Assembly (NCBI RefSeq): GCF_903994045.1
Contig: NZ_CAJEWD010000008.1
Coordinates: forward strand, 760,532 to 824,531
Source of the DNA: Jeotgalicoccus meleagridis
GTDB lineage: Bacteria; Bacillota; Bacilli; Staphylococcales; Salinicoccaceae
Direction of reading: 5' to 3'
DNA: 64,000 bases
The first letter of the stretch is position 1; each line of letters opens with the position of its first letter. The position numbers and the translations under genes were made by a program. This document shows positions 19,675-28,170 of the stretch, piece after piece. The notes beneath the pieces are model-generated. The model searched no databases. It had not been told where the DNA came from and saw only the letters and a program-made list of their open reading frames with translations.

Positions 19675-20349
19675 TTAAGCTTTTGAAAACGTTAACACAT
19701 CAATATTCTGAAAATTTAAGACTTTAAGAACATCTGCTGCTTGATGTACAGTTACTCCTGTTGTATAGATGTCATCAATTATGATTATACTCTTACCCGT
19801 AAAATCCTTTTCTCTAACATCTTCACTTAAATAAAATGGATTTTTTCTAGCCATCCGGCTTTGCCGTCCCTGTTCAGATTGTCTCTCTTTGGCCTTAGTC
19901 TCTAGGAAGATAGCAGGCTTAGCTTTTAGTTTAACGATCATTTCTAGAGCTTGATTATAGGTCCTTTCTCTCATCCTTTCTTTTGAAATTGGTATAGGCA
20001 CTACATAATCATAAGAAGACAAATTCACATCACAAATGAAGCCAATAATTTCTACCATTGCGTAGTCCTTTAAAAATTTATAGCGATGCATCAACATTTT
20101 TACTGCATCATTGTAATCTGTGAAAGTATAAATTTTATCAACAGCTGGATACACTTCTATCAGCGTCTGACAATCTCCACATACTGCTATGGTCTTTTTC
20201 GTCACTTGATGACATCTCTGACATCTTGGACCTTCAAATTTTTCTAAGAGTGCTTTTTTACATGAATCACATAAAGGGTGACGAGCTTTAAACAAGGTCA
20301 TAATGTTTAATTCCTCATCCATTTTCATATGACAGTATAAACATCTCAT
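19675..20349 (-). CDS. comFC: Competence protein ComFC (phosphoribosyltransferase fold)
   Basis: A 224-residue ComF-family protein. It has an N-terminal zinc finger (CLYC...CDSC, then CQRC and CGDC), a middle segment VVPIPISKERMRERTYNQA, and a C-terminal type I phosphoribosyltransferase loop SIIIIDDIYTTGVTV. It acts with the ComFA ATPase in uptake of single-stranded DNA. The start overlaps the comFA stop (ATGA). Confidence 0.93.
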   Translation of the reverse strand: MRCLYCHMKMDEELNIMTLFKARHPLCDSCKKALLEKFEGPRCQRCHQVTKKTIAVCGDCQTLIEVYPAVDKIYTFTDYNDAVKMLMHRYKFLKDYAMVEIIGFICDVNLSSYDYVVPIPISKERMRERTYNQALEMIVKLKAKPAIFLETKAKERQSEQGRQSRMARKNPFYLSEDVREKDFTGKSIIIIDDIYTTGVTVHQAADVLKVLNFQNIDVLTFSKA

Positions 20350-21590
20350 AATTTAGCCTGTCCTTTATTAAAGGCTTTGATTCGTCTAATTGTCTCTTTA
20401 ATACCATAAGTCTTCTCAGACGATAAAAACCAAATATTCCCGATTGGATCACCAATTTTTCGCCCTACTCGTCCACATATTTGAATCAACTGTGCAAAAT
20501 CAAAACGTTCAGCACTGAGGACAATGACATCGAGATTTAAAAAGGTGACACCACGTTCTAAGATAGTTGTAGTTAATAAAATATCCACCTGGTTATCACG
20601 CATGAGTTGCACTTTTTCCATTCTCTCAGGATCGCCTGAATACACAGACTCAAGCCGGCTATATCTCTTTTGTAAGATCGACTTCAAAGGTTCAAGCATT
20701 TTAATTTCTGGCACAAAGACAAGTGCCTTTCTATCTCTAGCCGTGATGCCATCTAAAAGGCTAATTAGTTTATGAGGTGCTCTTTTTTTCTTGATATACT
20801 TTTCTATATCTTGATAGATATTTTTAGGAATTGTTAAATCATGACCGTGATACCTTCTTGAAATCGTGACAATGTTTTCTTTACCTACTAATTCAATCAT
20901 GTCTCTTGTTGGAGTCGCGGTCATTAAAATAATAGATGCATTTTTACTTGCTGCCCTAAGAATTACACTCATTAATAAAGGCTCATCTGGTAGTGGAAAA
21001 GCATCGACTTCATCGATGATGATAAAATCATAATGCTCTATATAATTCATCAACTGATGGACTGTACACACAGTAAACATATGAGAATAAACATTTTTTA
21101 CTCCACTGTATAAGAGATCTATTTGAGCATCTTTAAAAGCATCTCTAAGACGTAAGTAAACTTCTTTGACGACATCAATTCTTGGTGAGACAAAAGCAAC
21201 ATTGAGCCCTTTTTGTCTAGCATATTGTATTCCTTTAAAGGTGATTTCCGTCTTACCTGCACCAGTGACCGCGTATAAAAGCAGATGATGTTTGTGATCA
21301 ATTGCATCCACAATTTTGTCACTCGCATTTTCTTGGATGTCATTTAAGTCAAAGTCTAAGTGATAGTTCAACATCATCTTTTCCCTTTCACTATTTATGC
21401 CTCTAATTGGATTACTAGAGTCTGATCTGCCCATGATAATGCAGGACATGCAGTAACATATCTTTTTATTATCGAATGTAGATGCGTATTCATAAAACAG
21501 ACTTTTATCTTTGTTACCACAACGTAAACAAGTATGGTCTACAACGCCCACTTCAAAGATTACTTTTGGTCCATCATGTGTAATTATCAT
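20346..21590 (-). CDS. comFA: Competence ATP-dependent DNA translocase ComFA
   Basis: DEAD-box-like ATPase thought to pull transforming ssDNA into the cytosol. The N-terminal four-cysteine zinc motif is CLRC...CYCMSC. Then come Walker A (AVTGAGKTE), Walker B (IIDEVDAF), the SAT-like TATPT, and the helicase C motifs ILERGVTF and QICGRVGRK. The ATG at 21590 is chosen (414 aa) because GGAGG lies 5 nt upstream. The ATG at 21602 lies inside the preceding terminator's T-run. Only about 12 nt separate that terminator from the start, so expression may depend on readthrough or an internal promoter in degV. Confidence 0.95.
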   Translation of the reverse strand: MIITHDGPKVIFEVGVVDHTCLRCGNKDKSLFYEYASTFDNKKICYCMSCIIMGRSDSSNPIRGINSEREKMMLNYHLDFDLNDIQENASDKIVDAIDHKHHLLLYAVTGAGKTEITFKGIQYARQKGLNVAFVSPRIDVVKEVYLRLRDAFKDAQIDLLYSGVKNVYSHMFTVCTVHQLMNYIEHYDFIIIDEVDAFPLPDEPLLMSVILRAASKNASIILMTATPTRDMIELVGKENIVTISRRYHGHDLTIPKNIYQDIEKYIKKKRAPHKLISLLDGITARDRKALVFVPEIKMLEPLKSILQKRYSRLESVYSGDPERMEKVQLMRDNQVDILLTTTILERGVTFLNLDVIVLSAERFDFAQLIQICGRVGRKIGDPIGNIWFLSSEKTYGIKETIRRIKAFNKGQAKL

Positions 21591-21607
21591 CTTTTCCTCC
21601 ATAAAAA

Positions 21608-21633
21608 AACCGCAACTTAAATAAGCTGCGGTT
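21608..21633 (-). terminator. Terminator of the degV gene
   Basis: AACCGCAACTT / AAGCTGCGGTT form a near-perfect stem. On the minus strand it is followed by seven T residues that run into the comFA leader. The T-run ends immediately before comFA's ribosome site. Confidence 0.88.
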
Positions 21634-21645
21634 AAATTTATTTAA

Positions 21646-22518
21646 TTAAAAGTCTGACACATCAATTTCGTAATTTGTATAGCCGATTGCCAGCGAACTT
21701 TGACCTAAGTGTGTACCAATAACTGGACCAAACTCTTGTAAGACAAAGTTTACATCTGGATAAGTTTCTCTCATCTCTTCAAGCACTCTTTGTCCGTATT
21801 CAAGGTCGTTACCGTGTACGACACAAGCGGTGATCTTTTCACCCTGATGTTTTTGAAACTCTAAATCAATTTTTTCTTTCACTTTTGCAAGTGCTTTTTT
21901 CTGGGTTCTTATTTTTTCTATTGCGACAATCTTACCATCTATAAATTCTAAGACTGGTTTGATTTTTAATAAGCCACCAATAATCGCTTGAGCATTTGAT
22001 AGGCGACCGCCTTTTTGAAGGTTAGTTAAATCATCTACTAAGAAGTAAGCATTTGTATGATTCTTTTCTTTCATGGCTTCAACATCAGTAATGATGTCTT
22101 CCAATGATTTTTCTTCTAAATTCTGTGCGGCATAAAGCGCTAAAAACCCTAATGGTGCACAAGAAATTCCTGAATCTACAGCATGGAGATTAATTCCTTC
22201 AACACTCTGACCCGCTGCTATAGCACTCGCATAAGTGCCGCTTATATGTTGGGACAAATGGAAGCTAATCACATCTGTATATCCTTCACCATGGAGTGAT
22301 TCTAAAAGCACAATATAATCCCCAATGGACGGTTGACTCGTTGTTGGCAGCTCATCCGCTTGAGTCATTTGTTGATAGTACCAACTATTTTCAATTTCAT
22401 CTTCTTTATATATATCCCCATCAATTATTACATTTAAAGGTATGGTAAAAATATTATACTTTTTTAATACATTGGCAGGTAAATAGCTTGTCGAATCTAC
22501 CACGATAGCCACCTTCAT
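21646..22518 (-). CDS. DegV-family fatty-acid-binding protein
   Basis: A 290-residue two-domain DegV protein. The N-terminal VAIVVDSTSYLP and the later motifs TTSQPS and ISGTYASA are lipid-headgroup or phosphate contacts in this fold. The segment LVDDLTNLQKGGRLSNAQA is the family signature. FakB proteins of this family present fatty acids to the kinase FakA, and whether this one does is not shown. The ATG at 22518 has GGAGGAG 6 nt upstream. A longer TTG start (22533) has no ribosome site. It is divergent from the YigZ gene, with 80 bp between starts. Confidence 0.9.
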   Translation of the reverse strand: MKVAIVVDSTSYLPANVLKKYNIFTIPLNVIIDGDIYKEDEIENSWYYQQMTQADELPTTSQPSIGDYIVLLESLHGEGYTDVISFHLSQHISGTYASAIAAGQSVEGINLHAVDSGISCAPLGFLALYAAQNLEEKSLEDIITDVEAMKEKNHTNAYFLVDDLTNLQKGGRLSNAQAIIGGLLKIKPVLEFIDGKIVAIEKIRTQKKALAKVKEKIDLEFQKHQGEKITACVVHGNDLEYGQRVLEEMRETYPDVNFVLQEFGPVIGTHLGQSSLAIGYTNYEIDVSDF

Positions 22519-22598
22519 ATGCGTCTCCTCCAATTCATCTCGTTACTATTCTACTATAGTTTCACGCTGTGATAAACTATTTTAAGAGGTGTTTTTAT

Positions 22599-23228
22599 AT
22601 GGAACAAAAATTTATGAATTATAAAGATATAAATACAGAAGAAATCATCAAGAAGTCTCGTTTCATCTCTCATATTAAAAGGACAACTACTGAAGATGAA
22701 GCTAAGGCTTTTATCCAGGAGATTAAAAAAGAACATAAATCAGCCACTCATAATTGTAGTGCTTATATAATCGGACAAAATGGCATTATACAAAAAGCAG
22801 ATGATGATGGTGAGCCACAAGGTACTGCTGGCGTTCCAATCTTAGAAGTTTTAAAGAAGGAAGAACTATACAATGTCACTGTTGTTGTCACCCGTTATTT
22901 TGGTGGTATCAAGCTCGGTAGTGGTGGTTTAATTCGTGCTTATGCATCCGGTGCAGCGAGTGCAGTTGATGAGGCAGGGAAGGTTGTAGAAGTTCCAATG
23001 CTACCCCTGACTATTACAATAGACTATACCTACACTAGTAAATTCGAACATTTTCTTAAAAGTACTAAGGCTACTTTAGTCAGTCAAGATTACACAGATA
23101 AGGTGACCTATGTCCTACACGCAAAAAAAGAAGATGCTGATGACATTATCAGCACCTTAAAAGAAATCACCAGCAACAACTTCGATTATCAAGAAAGTGA
23201 TATCGTCATAAGTGAAGAAGTGATTTAG
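22599..23228 (+). CDS. YigZ/YvyE (IMPACT) family protein
   Basis: A 209-residue UPF0029/IMPACT-family protein. The conserved block HNCSAYIIG...ADDDGEPQGTAGVPIL is followed by VVVTRYFGGIKLGSGGLIRAY, both family signatures. The C-terminal domain is the DUF1949 half. Eukaryotic IMPACT modulates translation control, and the bacterial role is unclear. Start 22599 follows GAGGTG by 7 nt. In Bacillus the family member sits beside degV and tagO, as here. It converges on tagO with no obvious terminator between. Confidence 0.9.
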   Translation: MEQKFMNYKDINTEEIIKKSRFISHIKRTTTEDEAKAFIQEIKKEHKSATHNCSAYIIGQNGIIQKADDDGEPQGTAGVPILEVLKKEELYNVTVVVTRYFGGIKLGSGGLIRAYASGAASAVDEAGKVVEVPMLPLTITIDYTYTSKFEHFLKSTKATLVSQDYTDKVTYVLHAKKEDADDIISTLKEITSNNFDYQESDIVISEEVI

Positions 23229-24278
23229 TTATGGAATTCTATCGAATATTTTTTTAAAGAAATTGAGTAGTGGCCTCTTATTTGAACCGATTAAGTTTGT
23301 AGCTTCAACAACGAGATTGGTTGTTAATAAGAGCATGGCTCCGATAATGATTGCCCCAGGGACTGTCGCTAAATACATCACCACACCACCGATGGCAAAT
23401 AAAAGTGCGATGAAATAAATTAAGACCACACTCTCTCTATGAGAAAAACCTAGGTGTCTAATTCTGTGATGTAAGTGATTCTTGTCTGCCCGCATAACAG
23501 AAACACCTTCTCTGAAGCGTCGTATGACCGCAAAGAACATATCAATAAATGGTACACCTAAGATGATAATTGGAAAGAACAAGGAGATAAATGTAATGTT
23601 CTTAAAACCAATAATCGACAGGACACCAACAATATAACCCAGCATCATCGAACCATTGTCACCTAAGAAAATCTTAGCCGGGTGAAAGTTATAAGGTAAA
23701 AACCCTAATAGCGAACCGATCAAGATAATACAGATCATCATGACAAAGATATTTGACTGAAAGATAGTGATAACCGCTATACTTGCAAGGGCAATGATGA
23801 CGACTCCTGTTGCGAGCCCATCCAGTCCGTCAATCAAATTAATAGCGTTGATAATGGCAGCCATCCAAATGACTGTCACTAAAACTGATAAAACACCAAA
23901 GTTAATTTCTATACCAAACGGCGTAATCGTATCAATGATAATACCGTAATAAATAGGTACACCTATGGCGACGAGTTGACCAATAAATTTAACCATTGGC
24001 TTTAAATCATATTTATCATCAACCAAACCTACAAAACAAAGTATAGCCGCACCAATAATGATAGGCTTATACTCCATTTCTGCAGGTTGACTAAAAAGTG
24101 TCACAATAGTGAAACTTACTAAGATCGCGACTCCACCAAGATATGGCATTGGTACTGTATGGACTTTTCTATAGTTTGGATAATCGACAAAACCAAACTT
24201 TTTAGCCAATCGAATAAAGATTGGCACTAATATTAAAGATATCGCGAACGATATACATAAAAGCAAGAATGTATGCAT
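23229..24278 (-). CDS. tagO: UDP-GlcNAc:undecaprenyl-phosphate GlcNAc-1-phosphate transferase
   Basis: Polytopic membrane enzyme that starts wall teichoic acid (and similar) polymer synthesis by making C55-PP-GlcNAc. The 349 residues hold about ten membrane segments, the aspartate motif VGLVDDKYDLKP near 85, INLIDGLDGLATG near 145, FLGDNGSMMLGY, and the cytosolic HIHH-like loop DKNHLHHRI. This is the WecA/TagO branch rather than MraY. It is monocistronic, with an AGGTG ribosome site. Confidence 0.93.
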   Translation of the reverse strand: MHTFLLLCISFAISLILVPIFIRLAKKFGFVDYPNYRKVHTVPMPYLGGVAILVSFTIVTLFSQPAEMEYKPIIIGAAILCFVGLVDDKYDLKPMVKFIGQLVAIGVPIYYGIIIDTITPFGIEINFGVLSVLVTVIWMAAIINAINLIDGLDGLATGVVIIALASIAVITIFQSNIFVMMICIILIGSLLGFLPYNFHPAKIFLGDNGSMMLGYIVGVLSIIGFKNITFISLFFPIIILGVPFIDMFFAVIRRFREGVSVMRADKNHLHHRIRHLGFSHRESVVLIYFIALLFAIGGVVMYLATVPGAIIIGAMLLLTTNLVVEATNLIGSNKRPLLNFFKKIFDRIP

Positions 24279-24421
24279 AATTTCACCTAATTTTTTTATC
24301 CACTTAAATATACCATATTTAATATATAATTATATTGTCCATGGAGAAAGTCTTAATTAACTTCTTTGAAGCATCAGAAAGTAGTATAATAAATGTAAGA
24401 TATCTCAAAAGGAGGCCTAAC

Positions 24422-25471
24422 ATGTTCATAGACTTTCTGTTAAATATCGCTCTTATTATTAGCGGTATATACCTCTTTTACAGAATTCAATTTTTTGAAG
24501 AGAAAAAGATTGTTGAAACACCTTTGTTTCAATCTTTACTTATGACAACTTTAGCTGTACTGAGCATGTTGGTGCCTTTTTCAACTGGTGACAGGGATTT
24601 TGCACTTTATTTTGTACCGCTTATATTACTTGGTGCTTATAATCCATTCAGCTACAGTATTCTGTCAGCTGGTTTAGTGTTTTTCTTCTATCATTTTATT
24701 TTTGAAATGGCAATTGCACCATTCATTGTCTTTCTTATTCTTTACTTTGTGTTCTTAATGGCAATTCCTTTTGTCAGAAAGGTGACATCTTTAAAGCTCG
24801 TATTGATCAACATCGTTTTTACAAGTTTATACATGATTGTCGTCAATCAACTCTTCTATAATATATCATTTATAAGTGGAGTAATACTACTGCTGGTTAC
24901 ATCCGCCGTTACATTTACCGCACATTTGATGTACGATGATGTCAATCAAATTTACCAGCTCAATAAGCGTATTGATGATGATGAATATATCGATCATTTG
25001 ACCCAACTTGGAAATGTAAAATCTATGGATATTACAGTGGATGATTTCTTTGAAAACGAGGAAAGCTTAAGTTTACTATTAATCGATATTGATAGCTTTA
25101 AGCAGTATAACGATAAGCACAGTTATGACTCTGGAGATAAAATTATCAAACAGCTTGCTGCCCTACTACAAAATTATGTACCGACAGGTAGCTATCTTTT
25201 TAGAAATAGTGGTGAAGAGTTTGCCATGGTCATCTCAAACCTCAACTTTGATAAGACTGTCAGACTTGCAGAGGCGATTAGAAATAGTGTTGAGTACTCA
25301 AAATTCCATATCAATGAAATTGATACAGTAGATGTCACTGTGTCCATTGGAGTCGGCTACAAAGAGACAGCTAATGGCACTAAGAGAGACTTAGTTAAAA
25401 ATGCTGAGAGTGCACTGTTTGAGGCCAAGAAGCTCGGTCAAAACCGTGTTATGTTCGCTCCTATAGGATAA
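24422..25471 (+). CDS. Membrane GGDEF-domain protein (GdpS-like)
   Basis: A 349-residue protein with about five to six membrane segments in residues 1-185 (5TM-LYT type sensor) and a C-terminal GGDEF domain. The A-site motif reads SGEEF at 263-267 in place of GGDEF/GGEEF. LLLIDIDSFKQYND and VTVSIGVG are otherwise typical. Diguanylate cyclase activity is therefore uncertain. Staphylococci keep a single such protein (GdpS) with debated catalysis. The start at 24422 is set by an AAAGGAGG box. A TATAAT lies at 24385-24390 with a poor -35. It is divergent from tagO. Confidence 0.88.
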   Translation: MFIDFLLNIALIISGIYLFYRIQFFEEKKIVETPLFQSLLMTTLAVLSMLVPFSTGDRDFALYFVPLILLGAYNPFSYSILSAGLVFFFYHFIFEMAIAPFIVFLILYFVFLMAIPFVRKVTSLKLVLINIVFTSLYMIVVNQLFYNISFISGVILLLVTSAVTFTAHLMYDDVNQIYQLNKRIDDDEYIDHLTQLGNVKSMDITVDDFFENEESLSLLLIDIDSFKQYNDKHSYDSGDKIIKQLAALLQNYVPTGSYLFRNSGEEFAMVISNLNFDKTVRLAEAIRNSVEYSKFHINEIDTVDVTVSIGVGYKETANGTKRDLVKNAESALFEAKKLGQNRVMFAPIG

Positions 25472-25504
25472 AAAAATGAGCCCTTTTTTAAAGGGCTCAT
25501 TTTT
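25472..25504. terminator. Bidirectional terminator between GGDEF and YtxJ genes
   Basis: AAAATGAGCCCTTT and AAAGGGCTCATTTT form a long stem with A-runs and T-runs on both sides. It serves both convergent genes and overlaps the stop of the YtxJ gene. Confidence 0.93.
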
Positions 25505-25823
25505 AGTCTTCTACACTAACTAAAGTTGGTAAGGTAATGTTATTGTGAGAATCGTGCCACTTCACTTTACCATCAACAAAGTAAAATGCCTGTGGTGATT
25601 CATGTTTAACATCAAAAGTATCAGCTATATAATTTGATAACTCTCTGTGATCTTGGACGATTAAATAATAACCATCCATATCTCTTTCATAATGAAACTT
25701 CTGAAATTCTTCAAAAGCAGAAGCTGAGATTGGACATGTATTACTGTGTTTTAAAAAGTAAAATTCATTTTTATTATTTAATAAGTTTTGAAATGCATCT
25801 ATGTTGGTGATTTTTGTTAGCAT
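25503..25823 (-). CDS. Monothiol bacilliredoxin, YtxJ/BrxC family
   Basis: A 106-residue thioredoxin-fold protein with the single-cysteine motif NTCPISASAF. The TCPIS motif is diagnostic of the YtxJ (DUF2847, BrxC) family linked to de-bacillithiolation of proteins. A cis-proline region follows near SPQAFYFVDGK. The start at 25823 has AAAGGTG 7 nt upstream. The longer in-frame extension to 25880 lacks a ribosome site. Confidence 0.88.
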   Translation of the reverse strand: MLTKITNIDAFQNLLNNKNEFYFLKHSNTCPISASAFEEFQKFHYERDMDGYYLIVQDHRELSNYIADTFDVKHESPQAFYFVDGKVKWHDSHNNITLPTLVSVED

Positions 25824-25931
25824 ATCATCACACCTTTCATTGACTTTATATAATTTATCACTTATCGGTAAATTAATCAAATATGCTTATAGTCTGTGTT
25901 ATAATGCATATTGAATTGGAGGATACATTAT

Positions 25932-26177
25932 ATGAACAAAAAATTAAAACGTTGGACCTTTCTTGATACTCTAAATGGCATACTCTTTGTTGTCGTTGTA
26001 CTATTCTTTTTAGACTTCCAAAACAACAGCACAATGTCATGGATTTTATTAGCTGTCTTTCTCTTTTGGTTAATTACGGTTATCTTAAGAAATGTTATGA
26101 TTTCTAAAATCGAAAAAGATCCAGATCATCCTTTACATAAGGTCCAAACAAACCAACATACAGAGATTAAAAAATGA
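25932..26177 (+). CDS. Small two-TM membrane protein, 81 aa
   Basis: An 81-residue protein with two hydrophobic helices (about 15-30 and 36-53), a basic N-terminus (MNKKLKRW) and a charged tail. GGAGG lies 9 nt before the ATG. No family is recognised, and similar short proteins occur near murB in staphylococci. It ends in a bidirectional terminator shared with the convergent EMYY lipoprotein gene. Confidence 0.7.
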   Translation: MNKKLKRWTFLDTLNGILFVVVVLFFLDFQNNSTMSWILLAVFLFWLITVILRNVMISKIEKDPDHPLHKVQTNQHTEIKK

Positions 26178-26195
26178 GGTGCTAGTGCGCCTCAT
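26174..26195. terminator. Bidirectional terminator
   Basis: ATGAGGTGC and GCGCCTCAT pair over nine positions (one G-U) with a TAGT loop. An A-run precedes it and a T-run follows, so it can stop both convergent genes. Both stop codons lie inside it. Confidence 0.88.
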
Positions 26196-27075
26196 TTTTT
26201 AATGACTCTAATTCTTTTTCATAATTCTCATCTAAGGTTCTTGCTGTATCTACTAAGGATAAAACATTATCAAGAGCTGTTTCTTGTAGCTGCTCTGCTG
26301 AAACCATGACACTTTTTCTTTCTTCAAAGTAATTCTGATAGTTGTAATACATCTCTAAAGAGATAGATCTTGCGCGTGTTGTTTTTGAAGTTGATAAATT
26401 GAGTGCGTTAATACGATCGATATGTTCATCTAACAACGGTAAGAGTGTTTCTTCAACATACTGCTCTTTTTCTTCTATGCTTTTCTCACTATGAAAGGTC
26501 GTTGAATGTTCTTCGAGTTCTTCACTGTTAGCATTTAGAACTTCGATTAAATTATTCATCTCGGAAATTTCTTCATCAGTTTTTGCAGACTCTATTATTT
26601 TGCTTCTTTCTTCTTGGTGTGTAATAAAGGATTGACTGAGGCTAACCAGCTGATCATTTGCTTCTAAAGACAACATATAGCCATTTAAAAATGATGAAAT
26701 TTGTCGAGTGAAATCCTGCTTCACTTTTACATCTTCCAAAATAATATTATGGGCTTCTTTGATGTCTTCATTTTCAACTGTAATGCTCTCAGCTTCACGT
26801 CCTATATCATCTGCTAAAGGAACGAGTTCTTTATCAACTTGGCTAATTAAATCTTGTAAATATTGAAGGTCGACTTCTTCTTCTTGATAGTACATCTTCT
26901 CTAATTTCTCAAAATCCATATCTCCAACTTGCTGATTAAAGTTATTATTTAGCTGAGTTAATTCTTCAGTATCTTGTTCATATTTACTTAGATCGTCTTC
27001 TAGATTATTACCACATGCAGCCATTACAAAGGCGATCAGTAGTAGCGGCAAAGACTTGATCATTTTAAATTTCAT
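26182..27075 (-). CDS. EMYY-motif lipoprotein
   Basis: A 297-residue lipoprotein. The signal peptide has lipobox MAAC (Cys21). The mature part is almost entirely charged helix, probably coiled coil, with the phrase LEMYYNYQNYFEERKS near residue 250 that names the staphylococcal EMYY lipoprotein family, related to YkyA. Function unknown. It would sit on the outer face of the membrane. It is divergent from murB, as in staphylococcal genomes. Confidence 0.82.
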   Translation of the reverse strand: MKFKMIKSLPLLLIAFVMAACGNNLEDDLSKYEQDTEELTQLNNNFNQQVGDMDFEKLEKMYYQEEEVDLQYLQDLISQVDKELVPLADDIGREAESITVENEDIKEAHNIILEDVKVKQDFTRQISSFLNGYMLSLEANDQLVSLSQSFITHQEERSKIIESAKTDEEISEMNNLIEVLNANSEELEEHSTTFHSEKSIEEKEQYVEETLLPLLDEHIDRINALNLSTSKTTRARSISLEMYYNYQNYFEERKSVMVSAEQLQETALDNVLSLVDTARTLDENYEKELESLKNEAH

Positions 27076-27202
27076 ATAGGAACCCCACTTTAGGTAGAAC
27101 TTCAGTTTGACAACTCGGTTTATTATAACATAACTGTGAGTTTAATTATTTTGATTTTTACACTATAATATTGAATAGTGAGTCATGAAAGGATAAATTA
27201 AT

Positions 27203-28123
27203 GTGAATAAAGAACAGTTGGTTGAAACACTCAATAATATAGTGACATCATCAATGGTTAAAATTGATGAACCTTTAAATAAATATACTTATACAAAAAC
27301 AGGTGGCCCTGCAGACATCTATATTTCTGTTGGTAATATAGAAGATACTGCAAAAGTCATCAAATATGCAAAAGAAAACAATGTGCCTGTGACCTATCTT
27401 GGAAATGGCTCAAACATCATTATTAGAGACGGTGGCATTCGTGGTATTGTAGTCAATCTCTTAAAATTAAACGATATTACTGTCACTGACGATCGTTTAG
27501 TTGCACAAAGTGGAGCAGCAATTATCGATGCTTCAGAGATGGCACTACAACATCAACTATCAGGCCTCGAATTTGCATGTGGTATTCCAGGCTCAGTCGG
27601 CGGTGCAGTTTACATGAATGCTGGTGCCTACGGTGGAGAAGTTAAAGATTGTCTGAGTCATGTGACAGCAATTAATGAATTCGGTGATATCATTACCCTA
27701 TCACTGGAAGAACTTCAACTTGGCTACCGCACAAGTCGCGTCCAAACCGAACATCTCGTTGTCATATCCGCAGAGTTTTCTCTAAAAAAAGATAAGCCAT
27801 ATGATGATATTAAAGCTATCATGGATGATTTAACAGAGAGAAGAGAGAGTAAACAACCGTTAGAATATCCTTCTTGTGGTAGTGTCTTTCAAAGACCACC
27901 TGGTAATTTTGCAGGTAAGCTCATTCAAGACTCTGGGCTACAAGGACATAGAATCGGCGGCGTAGAAGTATCTAAAAAACATGCGGGCTTTATGGTTAAT
28001 GTTGATAATGGATCTGCGAGTGACTATGAAGCACTGATCGATTTTGTTCAAGCTAAGGTTAAAGAACTTCACGGGGTCACACTTCATCGTGAAGTTAGAA
28101 TCATCGGAGAAAAATTAAAATAA
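27203..28123 (+). CDS. murB: UDP-N-acetylenolpyruvoylglucosamine reductase
   Basis: FAD enzyme that reduces UDP-GlcNAc-enolpyruvate to UDP-MurNAc in peptidoglycan synthesis. The 306 residues fit type II MurB. FAD-binding [13 protein letters not shown] lies near 75, [18 protein letters not shown] near 130, the catalytic serine region is [11 protein letters not shown], and the C-terminal glutamate is in HREVRIIG. The start is GTG, with AAAGGA 9 nt upstream. An ATG 2 bp earlier is in another frame and stops at once. Confidence 0.97.
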   Translation: MNKEQLVETLNNIVTSSMVKIDEPLNKYTYTKTGGPADIYISVGNIEDTAKVIKYAKENNVPVTYLGNGSNIIIRDGGIRGIVVNLLKLNDITVTDDRLVAQSGAAIIDASEMALQHQLSGLEFACGIPGSVGGAVYMNAGAYGGEVKDCLSHVTAINEFGDIITLSLEELQLGYRTSRVQTEHLVVISAEFSLKKDKPYDDIKAIMDDLTERRESKQPLEYPSCGSVFQRPPGNFAGKLIQDSGLQGHRIGGVEVSKKHAGFMVNVDNGSASDYEALIDFVQAKVKELHGVTLHREVRIIGEKLK

Positions 28124-28129
28124 AAAATA

Positions 28130-28165
28130 AGGTGCAACTGTCTAATATTAAAGACAAGTGCACCT
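28130..28165. terminator. Bidirectional terminator after murB
   Basis: Outer arms AGGTGCA/TGCACCT plus inner TGTCT/AGACA form an interrupted stem. A T-rich stretch follows on the plus strand and TTATTTTTT on the minus strand, serving murB and the convergent siderophore-binding protein gene. Confidence 0.8.
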
Positions 28166-28170
28166 TTCTT

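Noticed and set aside
23217-23260. Terminator between the convergent YigZ and tagO genes
   Set aside because: The stops are adjacent and I find no stable stem with a T-run here. Transcripts probably run into each other.
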